Made by a program: the position numbers and the translations under genes
Notes under the pieces: generated by a model
What the model was told of the DNA's origin: nothing
Seen by the model: the letters and a program-made list of their open reading frames with translations, nothing else
Databases searched by the model: none
In this document: positions 1-6,681 of the stretch, piece by piece
How the letters are laid out: each line of letters starts with the position of its first letter
How positions within the stretch are numbered: position 1 is the first letter of the stretch
Source of the DNA: Methanomassiliicoccaceae archaeon
Lineage (GTDB): Archaea > Thermoplasmatota > Thermoplasmata > Methanomassiliicoccales > Methanomethylophilaceae
Direction of reading: 5' to 3'
DNA length: 11,008 bases
NCBI GenBank assembly: GCA_009784745.1
Contig: WQXR01000039.1
Location: 1 to 11,008, forward strand

Positions 1-3000
1 ATGTACCCGAACTCAACACTGATATTTATTTCAACATCTGTGAGAAGGTAGTAGGTGTATTTCGGTTCGTGACCTGTATATTTCCCATCTGTGTACACCG
101 AGATCATTGCGGGTTTATTCATCGCGACAAATTTTATCTCTATGTCGCCGTCGATCAGCACGGTGTCGAGTATTATTATCGTTCCTTCTTCCGGAAGATA
201 TTCACCTATGAGGACATATTCATATAGGCTATCAGAGAGCTTTGTATCACCCACAAACACCTCAATAGTTTCCTTATCCGGCAGGTAGTATCCTTTTTTC
301 GCCGCTATTTCTATTGTTGCACCGTAAACCTCGAAGCCCACCTTCGGCGGACTCGGCGATACTATTACAGCGTTCTCGCTATCTGATAAGAGAACTTTTA
401 CACTTACTCTTTTCCATTTTGCCACCAGTGTGATATCACCATTTACGGTGTCTGTGCTGAAATCCCATTTAGCAGTAGGATCACCATCCACGAACCATCC
501 GATGATCTCATAATCATCATGTTCGAGTTCCGGTTCTTCGATCATCAGACCTTCCATGAACAGTTCGTTCCATGCATCATGTTCGGAGCAGTCGGGATCG
601 AAGCAGACTGGATCGAATGTCACCATGTAATATTCATTCTCTGTAAATGCATACGGAATTCCTCTGACACTTGTTTTCAATGCATCTCCGGTCTTGCCGT
701 ATTTGTCTGTGAAGAACAGTAGCTCTGTGCCACCTTCTTTATAAACATAGTAGTTGAGCGCTGTTAGCACATTGGTTATTACCCAGCCTTCGTCTACGAC
801 CAGTACTTCGTAGATATCTCCGGTCTTTGCATCGAACCCAGAGACATTATTTACAGAATGACCAGCACCGCTTCCTATGGGCCCATTTGTTTCATCAACG
901 GAATAATAGCTACTCCCTATGATTGTATTCGTCGCTTCCCCGACCAGGCGGCCTGTGAATGTAAAATGACCATCTGTCCCTCCGGTGTTGTAGCTGTTAG
1001 TGATACTACCGTTTATTGTTTTGCCGGCGATACCGCCGGTACGAGTGCCAGCATCATCACCGCCAATGACATTACCGATGTTGTAACAATTCACGACATC
1101 GGTGTCAGACATATAACCTACCACACCGCCTACATTGGTGCCGCGGTCGACGTTACCGATGTTGTAACAGTTCATGATGAGAACATTGCCGCCCAACGAA
1201 TAACCTACCACACCGCCGGCGATGTAGCCTCGGACGTTGCCTGTGTTGTAGCTGTTAGTAACGCGAATGGTGCTTTCTGCGTCAGTATTTTCTATATCAC
1301 CGACCACACCGCCGACGCGCGCGGGCTTTCCTGGGACACCTCTTACATCGCCGGTGTTGTAAGAGTTCGTGATGTGACTGTTATTCCCTACAAAGCCGAC
1401 CACACCGCCGATACGATCGACACTGCTGACCGCGCCGGTGTTGTAAGAGTTCGTGATGTAACTGTTATTCTCTATACCGCCGGCCACACCGCCGACATAA
1501 CCAATAGCATAGACATCATCTGCGCGAACGTTACCCATGTTGTAACTGTTCGTGATGTTACTTCTGTCAGCCGCGCCGATCACACCGCCGACATAACCAA
1601 CTAAGGCGTAAACGTCACCTGTGTTGTAGCAATTTACTATGTTACTATTCTCAGATCCACTGCCGACCACACCGCCGATGTTCATTTGACCTGCAACGTT
1701 GCCGGTGTTATAACAGTTCAAAATGTTTCCTGCTTCTGCAGCACCGACCACACCGCCGACACGCCATTCACTGCCCGTTACGCTACCGGTGTTATAACAG
1801 TTCATAGAGTCACTAAAAAATAAGAAACCAACCACACCGCCGATCTGACTTGTACCTTTAATTTCACCTGTATTGTAGCTATACAATATTTTACTGTTAG
1901 AATCTGTGTTGGAAACTGCATGACCGACCACGCCTCCTGTGTTAGTGTTTCCGATAACCTTACCTGTATTCCAACAGTTTGTGACCGTGCCGTTTATCAA
2001 ATAACTGACCACGCCGCCGGTCGAACCGCTGGGTCCGTTACGAATATAACTTTTCTCCACACCGACGTTGCTTATGTTTCCGCCGACGACATATCCGAAA
2101 AGACCTACGTAACTGTGATACTGAGCACTCAGACCAGATGGTATGTATACCCCGTATATTATGTGACCTTTACCGTCGAAATTCACCTTGAATGGGGTCG
2201 GATCAGTAGCAGTACGATTATGATGTCCTATAGGAAACCATTGGTTCAAATCATCTGTATCTTCATCATCCCATGACTCCCAATCTGTGACATCGTTCAG
2301 ATATATGTCTGCATCCAACGCATAGTATACTCCGCTGGCATTAAAAGTCGAATTGAGGAATGGATAAGATGACAAAGACGCCAAATCCTCTGCATTGGAA
2401 ATGATGTACGGATCTAATGCCGTTCCGTTGCCGAACTCGAATGTTGGGGCATCAGGAGAAAGATAAGGCTCCCCATCCCAACTGTCAGACGAGAGGGCAA
2501 GATCAAACGTAGGGAACAGAGTTCCATACCAACTCTTATACAGAGGATCCGATCCGCTCCAACCGTTCAACACACCTATCAGTGGTTCATTGGCCTTACC
2601 ATCCGGAGCGCTACCGTTGATTATTCCTGAACTATTAAAAGACAGACTGAGGAAATCATAATTACCTATTCCGTACGAGGGGTTGTTTGGTTCGTACAAG
2701 GGGTTGTTTATCGTTTCTGTTTTCAAATAGTAACTGTAAGAAACGATATCCGAGGCGCTTGCATTACCGACCACACCGCCGACATTTTTGTCGCCAGTAA
2801 CATTGCCGGTGCTGTAACAATTCTCTATATTACCACCATTTATTATTCCCACCAAACCGCCGACACCGCCATGTGTATCGTGTATGTTTATTCCTGTGAC
2901 GTTGCCTGTGTTGTAACAGTTCTCTATACTACCCGAAGGCACAGTACCCACCAAACCGCCGACACCACCACCAAATGTGCCGTCTGTTCTTGTGACGTTG

Positions 3001-5159
3001 CCTGTGTTGTAACAATTGATAACTTTAGATCCGCCGCCACTCATCATACCTACGATGCCGCCGGCCTCGTAGTATTCGCTTATGATATTACCTGAGTTAT
3101 TGCAATCATTGATTGTACTGTTTTCCAGAACACCGGCAATACCTCCGACCCTTGCGTAGTCACCTTTGATGTTGCCCGCGTTCCAGCAGCCAGTGATAGT
3201 ATTACCTATTATCTCGCCGACAATACCGCCGACCCCATTATATTTGCTCATAAAGTTGCCGGTGTTCCAGCAGTCTGTGATAGCAGTATTATCTGAAGAA
3301 CCAACAATACCGCCGACGATGGCACCCGTTATACTACCTGTGTTCCAGCAGTCTGTGATGCTTCCGCCGACCGAACGGCCTATAACACCGCCGGCAGAAG
3401 ATATGCCTATGACCTTGCCGGTGTTCCAACAGTTCATTATATCGCTGTCGAGTGAATAACCAATAACGCCGCCGGCGTAGCCGTCGAAGAGATAGCCGTC
3501 GAATTCGTCGGAGCTTGTCTGAACGTAGCTTTTGTCCACACCCACATTACTTATGTCTGCCCCATTCGTGTATCCGAAAAGACCTTGGTGCGGTTTGTCA
3601 GTGTTTATGTACATGCCGTATACTGTGAAACCTTTTCCGTCAAAATTCGCACTGAACGGATTGACTGAATTGCCTATGGGCGTCCATGCGTTCTTCGGAA
3701 CGAAACCGTTGCCCCAGATGTTGTAAAATGTATCTTTGTTCAGATATATGTCATTGGTAAGTTCGTAATAGACGTCTGAGTCATTCAACTCTGTTTCGAG
3801 ACCTTCATTTATGATCTTCGCAAGGAATGCCAATTGTTCCGGTGTGGATATCTCGTACGGATTCTTTACTGTTCCATCACCTGCTGTGAATTCTGATTCT
3901 CTGAAATCTGATGTTTTTCCATTCCATATCTTTATGTCTAGTGTTCCTTCGTGTACTGGGAAGATGGGATTCACCCATTCTTTGTAGTTATCATCCCGAG
4001 CTTGTTCGACCAAATCATTCAGTACATCTATCAGAGCGGAGCCGGATAGCCATTTTGCACCAGATACATAAACGAGGCTCCTGAGTATTCCGAACTCATC
4101 AAATGTAGATGCATTAATTTTGTTACCCGAGGCAACCACGGGCAGACCTTTGTTTATCGTTTCTGTTTCTAAAGAATAACAATTGGCGGCCACTATCATG
4201 GGTTCGGATCTTGATTCTCCCGCCACGCCGCCTACATTGCTGCCCGGGGCTGTTATTTCACCAGTGTTGTAGCAGTTTGCGATACCTCTGTACGTAAAAC
4301 CGAGCACACCGCCAACGTTATTGCCGCCTGTTATTTCACCAGTGTTGTAGCAGTTTGCGATGGAACCACAATTGGTGTAAAAATTACCTACTACGCCGCC
4401 GACATAGTCTGCACCGTTAATGGTGCCTGTGTTCCAGCAGTTCGTAACATTACCACCGGTGCTGAATGGATCAATCGGTTCACCCACCCTGCCGATTACG
4501 CCGCCGACATTATTACCGCCTGTAACACTTCCCCCGTTCCAGCAGCTTTCGACCGTACCACCGTAGAACAAACCGATTACGCCGCCGATGCCCTCGTTTT
4601 CTGAGTAAATGTAGCTTTTTTCCACACCGACATTTCTTACTGTACCTTTGTTAAAAACAGCATCTATGCCCACCTGTCCGAAAAGACCTTGACGCGAGTC
4701 GGTGCTATCTATGTACAGCCCGTAGACTGCATGACCGCCACCGTCAAAGTTCGCAATGAATGGACAGGTGGCATCTCCTATGGGGGTCCATGGATTATCC
4801 GGAACGACGCCGGCTCCCCATTCTTTGAATTGGGTGAGATCGTTCAGCAAAAGATCTGTGGTAAGTTTGTAATATTTGTCTCCGGCGTTGAAAACCTCGT
4901 CATCCTCGTTCACAAGTTTAGCCAGTAATGCTAATTCCCCTGGCGTGGATATTTGATAAGGATTACCTTCCGATCCGTCACCATCACCGGCGAAATCGTC
5001 TGCGATATCCGTCGGCCCTCCCCAAACGACAGAATCATTCAGCAGAGAATTGTTCTCGCCTCCGTCGTATTGATCCTCAAAGTTCATTACGCTAACTACC
5101 AGCGATGAGAATACCATTATCATCGCTATGGCGACAGCCAATGTGCGTCTGGTTTTCAT
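1..5159 (-). CDS. Giant adhesin-like surface protein with three GLUG-repeat modules and an InlB-type B-repeat (C-terminus beyond window)
   Basis: An uninterrupted frame of 1719 codons runs leftward from ATG at 5159-5157 to the window edge with no stop, so the C-terminus is missing. The N-terminus has a KTRR basic segment and a hydrophobic stretch (about residues 7-25), a likely Sec signal or anchor. Three modules follow. Each has a head (about residues 57-185, 427-555 and 907-1045) with the pattern G-N/D-PY-IS, L-LA-LA, YY-L--D--LND, W-PIG, PF-NFDG-G--VYG-YI, GLFG and NVGVEKSYI. Each head is followed by an array of GLUG motifs (GGVVG...NCYNTGNV.G). Residues about 1509-1583 form a Listeria/Bacteroides-type B-repeat ending in ITLVAKW. 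A further 135 beta-rich residues reach the edge. GLUG and B-repeat proteins are typically large, exported and repetitive; cell-surface adhesion is the likely role but is inferred. No anchor, sorting signal or catalytic motif is visible. It lies more than 500 bases downstream of dph2 and probably has its own promoter. Confidence is high for the gene and its domains, low for its ligand. Confidence 0.9.
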   Translation of the reverse strand, partial: MKTRRTLAVAIAMIMVFSSLVVSVMNFEDQYDGGENNSLLNDSVVWGGPTDIADDFAGDGDGSEGNPYQISTPGELALLAKLVNEDDEVFNAGDKYYKLTTDLLLNDLTQFKEWGAGVVPDNPWTPIGDATCPFIANFDGGGHAVYGLYIDSTDSRQGLFGQVGIDAVFNKGTVRNVGVEKSYIYSENEGIGGVIGLFYGGTVESCWNGGSVTGGNNVGGVIGRVGEPIDPFSTGGNVTNCWNTGTINGADYVGGVVGNFYTNCGSIANCYNTGEITGGNNVGGVLGFTYRGIANCYNTGEITAPGSNVGGVAGESRSEPMIVAANCYSLETETINKGLPVVASGNKINASTFDEFGILRSLVYVSGAKWLSGSALIDVLNDLVEQARDDNYKEWVNPIFPVHEGTLDIKIWNGKTSDFRESEFTAGDGTVKNPYEISTPEQLAFLAKIINEGLETELNDSDVYYELTNDIYLNKDTFYNIWGNGFVPKNAWTPIGNSVNPFSANFDGKGFTVYGMYINTDKPHQGLFGYTNGADISNVGVDKSYVQTSSDEFDGYLFDGYAGGVIGYSLDSDIMNCWNTGKVIGISSAGGVIGRSVGGSITDCWNTGSITGAIVGGIVGSSDNTAITDCWNTGNFMSKYNGVGGIVGEIIGNTITGCWNAGNIKGDYARVGGIAGVLENSTINDCNNSGNIISEYYEAGGIVGMMSGGGSKVINCYNTGNVTRTDGTFGGGVGGLVGTVPSGSIENCYNTGNVTGINIHDTHGGVGGLVGIINGGNIENCYSTGNVTGDKNVGGVVGNASASDIVSYSYYLKTETINNPLYEPNNPSYGIGNYDFLSLSFNSSGIINGSAPDGKANEPLIGVLNGWSGSDPLYKSWYGTLFPTFDLALSSDSWDGEPYLSPDAPTFEFGNGTALDPYIISNAEDLASLSSYPFLNSTFNASGVYYALDADIYLNDVTDWESWDDEDTDDLNQWFPIGHHNRTATDPTPFKVNFDGKGHIIYGVYIPSGLSAQYHSYVGLFGYVVGGNISNVGVEKSYIRNGPSGSTGGVVSYLINGTVTNCWNTGKVIGNTNTGGVVGHAVSNTDSNSKILYSYNTGEIKGTSQIGGVVGFLFFSDSMNCYNTGSVTGSEWRVGGVVGAAEAGNILNCYNTGNVAGQMNIGGVVGSGSENSNIVNCYNTGDVYALVGYVGGVIGAADRSNITNSYNMGNVRADDVYAIGYVGGVAGGIENNSYITNSYNTGAVSSVDRIGGVVGFVGNNSHITNSYNTGDVRGVPGKPARVGGVVGDIENTDAESTIRVTNSYNTGNVRGYIAGGVVGYSLGGNVLIMNCYNIGNVDRGTNVGGVVGYMSDTDVVNCYNIGNVIGGDDAGTRTGGIAGKTINGSITNSYNTGGTDGHFTFTGRLVGEATNTIIGSSYYSVDETNGPIGSGAGHSVNNVSGFDAKTGDIYEVLVVDEGWVITNVLTALNYYVYKEGGTELLFFTDKYGKTGDALKTSVRGIPYAFTENEYYMVTFDPVCFDPDCSEHDAWNELFMEGLMIEEPELEHDDYEIIGWFVDGDPTAKWDFSTDTVNGDITLVAKWKRVSVKVLLSDSENAVIVSPSPPKVGFEVYGATIEIAAKKGYYLPDKETIEVFVGDTKLSDSLYEYVLIGEYLPEEGTIIILDTVLIDGDIEIKFVAMNKPAMISVYTDGKYTGHEPKYTYYLLTDVEINISVEFGY
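409..636 (-). other. InlB-type (Listeria/Bacteroides, Flg_new-like) B-repeat in the surface protein
   Basis: About residues 1509-1583 of the surface protein begin with YYMVTFDP. They continue through a Y-I-GWF--G strand and end with D-ST-TVNGDITLVAKW, the usual signature of this repeat. The insert FDPVCFDPDCSEHDAW carries two cysteines and is unusual for the family. Only one copy is visible; more may follow outside the window, since such repeats are normally tandem. Confidence 0.7.
901..2021 (-). repeat. GLUG repeat array of module 3 (12 full repeats plus a degenerate end repeat)
   Basis: Twelve units of about 26-37 residues each contain a GG(V/I)(V/I/A)G-like start and a (N)(C/S)(W/Y)N(T/M/I)G turn. 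A thirteenth unit (TGRLVGEATNTIIGSSYYS) ends the array. The first unit has NCWNTG and all later ones have Y in place of W. Several use NSYNTG, so the cysteine is not conserved here. Spacing is a multiple of three bases, so the frame is kept. The family normally folds as short beta-strand repeats; a stacked beta structure is inferred. Confidence 0.85.
1350..1470 (-). repeat. Near-identical 37-bp direct repeat inside GLUG array 3
   Basis: Bases 1350-1386 and 1434-1470 match at 36 of 37 positions (one G/A difference at 1376/1460). The offset is exactly 84 bp, or 28 codons. Each copy codes for the end of one GLUG unit, reading NNS(H/Y)ITNSYNTG. Nucleotide identity this high between units that elsewhere differ suggests recent duplication or conversion. 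Confidence 0.8.
2724..3476 (-). repeat. GLUG repeat array of module 2 (8 full repeats plus a degenerate end repeat)
   Basis: Eight units follow GG(V/I/L)(I/V/A)G...(N/D/G)C(W/Y/N)N(T/A/S)G. The first four have CWN, the fifth the odd CNNSG, and the last three CYN or CYS. The end unit reads VGGVVGNASASDIVSYSYYL and leads into a linker with TETINN. The module 1 linker has TETINK at the same place, and the two share an 18-base identical stretch at 2706-2723 and 4151-4168. Confidence 0.85.
4160..4589 (-). repeat. GLUG repeat array of module 1 (4 full repeats plus a degenerate end repeat)
   Basis: Four units contain CWNGG, CWNTG, CYNTG and CYNTG in order. The last unit (VGGVAGESRS...NCYSL) lacks the NTG turn and passes into the linker. 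Unit 2 carries an insertion (GEPIDPFSTGG), so it is longer than its neighbours. Confidence 0.85.
4250..4361 (-). repeat. Identical 34-bp direct repeat inside GLUG array 1
   Basis: Bases 4250-4283 and 4328-4361 are identical over 34 bp at an offset of 78 bp (26 codons). They code for the core IANCYNTGEIT of repeats 3 and 4. This is the clearest sign of a recent in-frame duplication in the gene. Confidence 0.85.
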
Positions 5160-5166
5160 ATAAGTG

Positions 5167-5172
5167 CCCCCC
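5167..5172 (-). promoter_or_regulatory. Ribosome binding site (G6 tract) of the surface-protein gene
   Basis: On the minus strand a run of six G lies 7 bases before the ATG at 5159. It can pair with an anti-SD CCUCC core through one G-U pair. It is unlike the GGTGAT sites of rpl10e and the 7399 gene. It supports 5159 as the start. Confidence 0.5.
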
Positions 5173-5185
5173 TGCGTAGATTTTT

Positions 5186-5220
5186 GGGTCACATTTTCCG
5201 CTCATTCTTTGCGGTGACCC
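5186..5220 (-). promoter_or_regulatory. Inverted repeat in the leader of the surface-protein gene
   Basis: Perfect 7-bp arms GGGTCAC (5186-5192) and GTGACCC (5214-5220) flank an inner CGC/GCG pairing (5199-5201 with 5211-5213), separated by a bulge. In RNA this gives a stem-loop that ends 13 bases before the G6 ribosome binding site; in DNA it could be an operator. Which one is unknown. Confidence 0.45.
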
Positions 5221-5253
5221 TTGTACGCGCTCGTGTACTGTATGCTATGCATA

Positions 5254-5264
5254 CTTTTATATAA
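5254..5264 (-). promoter_or_regulatory. Candidate TATA box, proximal, for the surface-protein gene
   Basis: The minus strand reads TTATATAAAAG, a good archaeal TATA-like element. A transcript starting about 25 bases downstream would have a leader of roughly 70 bases that includes the 5186-5220 inverted repeat. Confidence 0.4.
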
Positions 5265-5310
5265 TGTAGTATTAATTTTATACCTCATATATGGTTCCGT
5301 TCCTTCGTGT

Positions 5311-5330
5311 AACATATTTAAAGATATGTT
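5311..5330 (-). promoter_or_regulatory. Perfect palindrome enclosing a TATA-like element
   Basis: AACATAT (5311-5317) and ATATGTT (5324-5330) are exact inverted arms around TTAAAG. On the minus strand the element contains CTTTAAATATG, very close to the CCTTAAATATG upstream of rpl10e in this window. A TATA box buried in a symmetric site suggests a repressor or activator operator, but no regulator is encoded nearby. Confidence 0.4.
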
Positions 5331-5500
5331 AATCCAGTATGTCAGATCATTAACTGCTGCTATATACAAGTCATAATGATGGAATATCCATCCAGCTGTT
5401 ACGAATTATCTTTGTATCTGATTAATATACTTGCTCGTCGTTATGACCAGGTGTTTTCTGACCGGATGCATTAACGCCGAGTAGAATGTTCTATTTCGTA

Positions 5501-5702
5501 TCAGTCACGCGTCGTAACGAGCGATCGCATATCATAACTATCGATCGCATATCATAACTATCGATCGCATATCATAACTATCGATCGCATATCATAACTA
5601 TCGATCGCGTATCGTAAATGATCAATCGCATTTCATAACTATCGATCGCATTTCATAACTATCGATCGCGTATCATAAACGATCAGTCGCGTATCTGATC
5701 GA
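5501..5702. repeat. Tandem array of about ten 20-bp units (consensus TCGATCGCATATCATAACTA)
   Basis: Units start at 5501, 5521, 5541, 5561, 5581, 5601, 5622, 5642, 5662 and 5683. Units at 5541, 5561 and 5581 are identical and 5521 differs by one base. The first unit and the last units are diverged. Units 5601 and 5662 have one extra base and the CGCGTATC variant. Ten GATC sites fall in the array. The last unit overlaps the dph2 stop and its last codons. Units are directly adjacent with no unique spacers. Twenty bp is not a multiple of three, so this is not a coding repeat. Confidence 0.9.
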
Positions 5703-6681
5703 ACTCATGATCTTCCCATTTTCTTATGCCTATGACAATTTCCGCCTCCTGCGGCGTAAGTATCGGTTTCCCGAATCTTACGGAATCGTCTGTCGCGAGA
5801 CGTGGGCATGCAGTGTTCACGTAAACATCGGTCCCGTACGGTAACAGCGAATCTGGTGTTATCTCTTCCAATATCACTTTATACGCTTTTTTGCCTGCTG
5901 ATGTTAATTTGTTTAGAATGTCATTTGCAATTGCGTCACGTCTTTGACCTGCTTTCGATGAAACGACGACCAGAAATGAATTTCCTTCCTTTGCTGTTTC
6001 AATTGCGGCAAATCTTTTTCTTAATAATCTGTCACGGACCTCTTCTATTGACCTTAACTCATACGTAAGCGGATTGTATACCTTTATTTCCTTCTTCACG
6101 CCGAATGCCGCACCGAGGGGATGAAAATCCCCCTCGCCGATGAACAGGAAGCAATCCACTTCATTGAATACGGATTCAGCGGAACTGCAGTTGCATCCTA
6201 ATATTTGTCCTGCGTAACATAAACGCGTGTCGCCTTTTCCTATGTATACTTTCTTTCCGAGCCTTTCCAATACGTTCTTTGCGCTTGGCAGTAAATTCAC
6301 ATATTGAACGGATGCAAGCAATCCTATCTTTTCCGGTAACGATGATGCTATCTTTTCAATTCCTTCGCTCACATCAACGTTCACCGTCGCTTCGATGAAT
6401 AATATCTTTTCACTGTTTGAAATTGAAGGAATAGGAGAGTGACCGAAATGTATCAGCCCTTCCGCTACGTTATCGTGATCAACATAAAGATCGCACGCGC
6501 CGTAGCAAGAAGTTCCTATTATGGTCACGGGAACTCCCGTTGATGAAGATAATGTATCCGCAATTTCCGTAGCACGCATCTTTAATCCTTCAGGCAGCTG
6601 GATCGCAACGGAAGAAAAATTCTTGCTGCGTATCCATTCAGCTGCATATTCAAGACGAAGATCAAAGAAACTACGCCACAA
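5683..6681 (-). CDS. dph2: Diphthamide biosynthesis enzyme Dph2 (2-(3-amino-3-carboxypropyl)histidine synthase)
   Basis: Dph2 uses a [4Fe-4S] cluster and S-adenosylmethionine to transfer the 3-amino-3-carboxypropyl group to the target histidine of elongation factor 2, the first step of diphthamide synthesis. Numbering from the outermost TTG at 6699, the three cluster cysteines are C69 (YGACD), C169 (LGCNC) and C298 (ACPRLATDD), in the order and context known for archaeal Dph2. Other family marks are QLPEGL, HFGHS, FIGEGDFHPLG, KPILTPQEAE and the EFDQIRD end. Two TTG starts are possible. I chose 6681 because AGAAGGG ends 8 bases before it. The one at 6699 has no ribosome binding site and would overlap rpl10e by 29 bases. 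With 6681 the protein has 332 residues and overlaps rpl10e by 11 bases, implying coupled translation. The extra cysteines C65 and C171 have no family role I know of. Confidence 0.93.
   Translation of the reverse strand: MWRSFFDLRLEYAAEWIRSKNFSSVAIQLPEGLKMRATEIADTLSSSTGVPVTIIGTSCYGACDLYVDHDNVAEGLIHFGHSPIPSISNSEKILFIEATVNVDVSEGIEKIASSLPEKIGLLASVQYVNLLPSAKNVLERLGKKVYIGKGDTRLCYAGQILGCNCSSAESVFNEVDCFLFIGEGDFHPLGAAFGVKKEIKVYNPLTYELRSIEEVRDRLLRKRFAAIETAKEGNSFLVVVSSKAGQRRDAIANDILNKLTSAGKKAYKVILEEITPDSLLPYGTDVYVNTACPRLATDDSVRFGKPILTPQEAEIVIGIRKWEDHEFDQIRD

Larger units (their letters stand above)
5160..5500. promoter_or_regulatory. AT-rich non-coding control region upstream of the surface-protein gene
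   Basis: No open frame with coding character is visible here. Read leftward it holds a palindromic TATA candidate, a second TATA-like element, a 5'-leader inverted repeat and the ribosome binding site (listed separately). The part from about 5340 to 5500 is AT-rich and shows nothing I can name. The 523-bp gap from the dph2 stop makes read-through as the only source of transcription unlikely. Confidence 0.6.

Noticed and set aside
858..1604. 248-residue open frame on the plus strand, rich in repeated VVTVRDVT and HTAD-like segments
   Set aside because: It is the antisense shadow of GLUG array 3. Its repeats follow the 26-32 codon period of the real minus-strand gene and stay open only because the units are multiples of three; it has no ribosome binding site or family signature.
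3166..3459. Plus-strand frame with repeated LPVFQQSVI segments
   Set aside because: Shadow of GLUG array 2: the repeated segment is the reverse complement of the NCWNTG codons.
1..5159. Pseudogene or frameshifted surface protein
   Set aside because: I followed one frame from the ATG at 5159 to the left edge and met no stop; repeat cores stay in the same frame in all three modules.
5501..5702. CRISPR array
   Set aside because: The 20-bp units are directly adjacent without spacers, and no cas gene is in the window.
5501..5702. Replication origin
   Set aside because: No orc1/cdc6 gene, no recognised origin-recognition box and no visible skew evidence in the window; left only as an open possibility.
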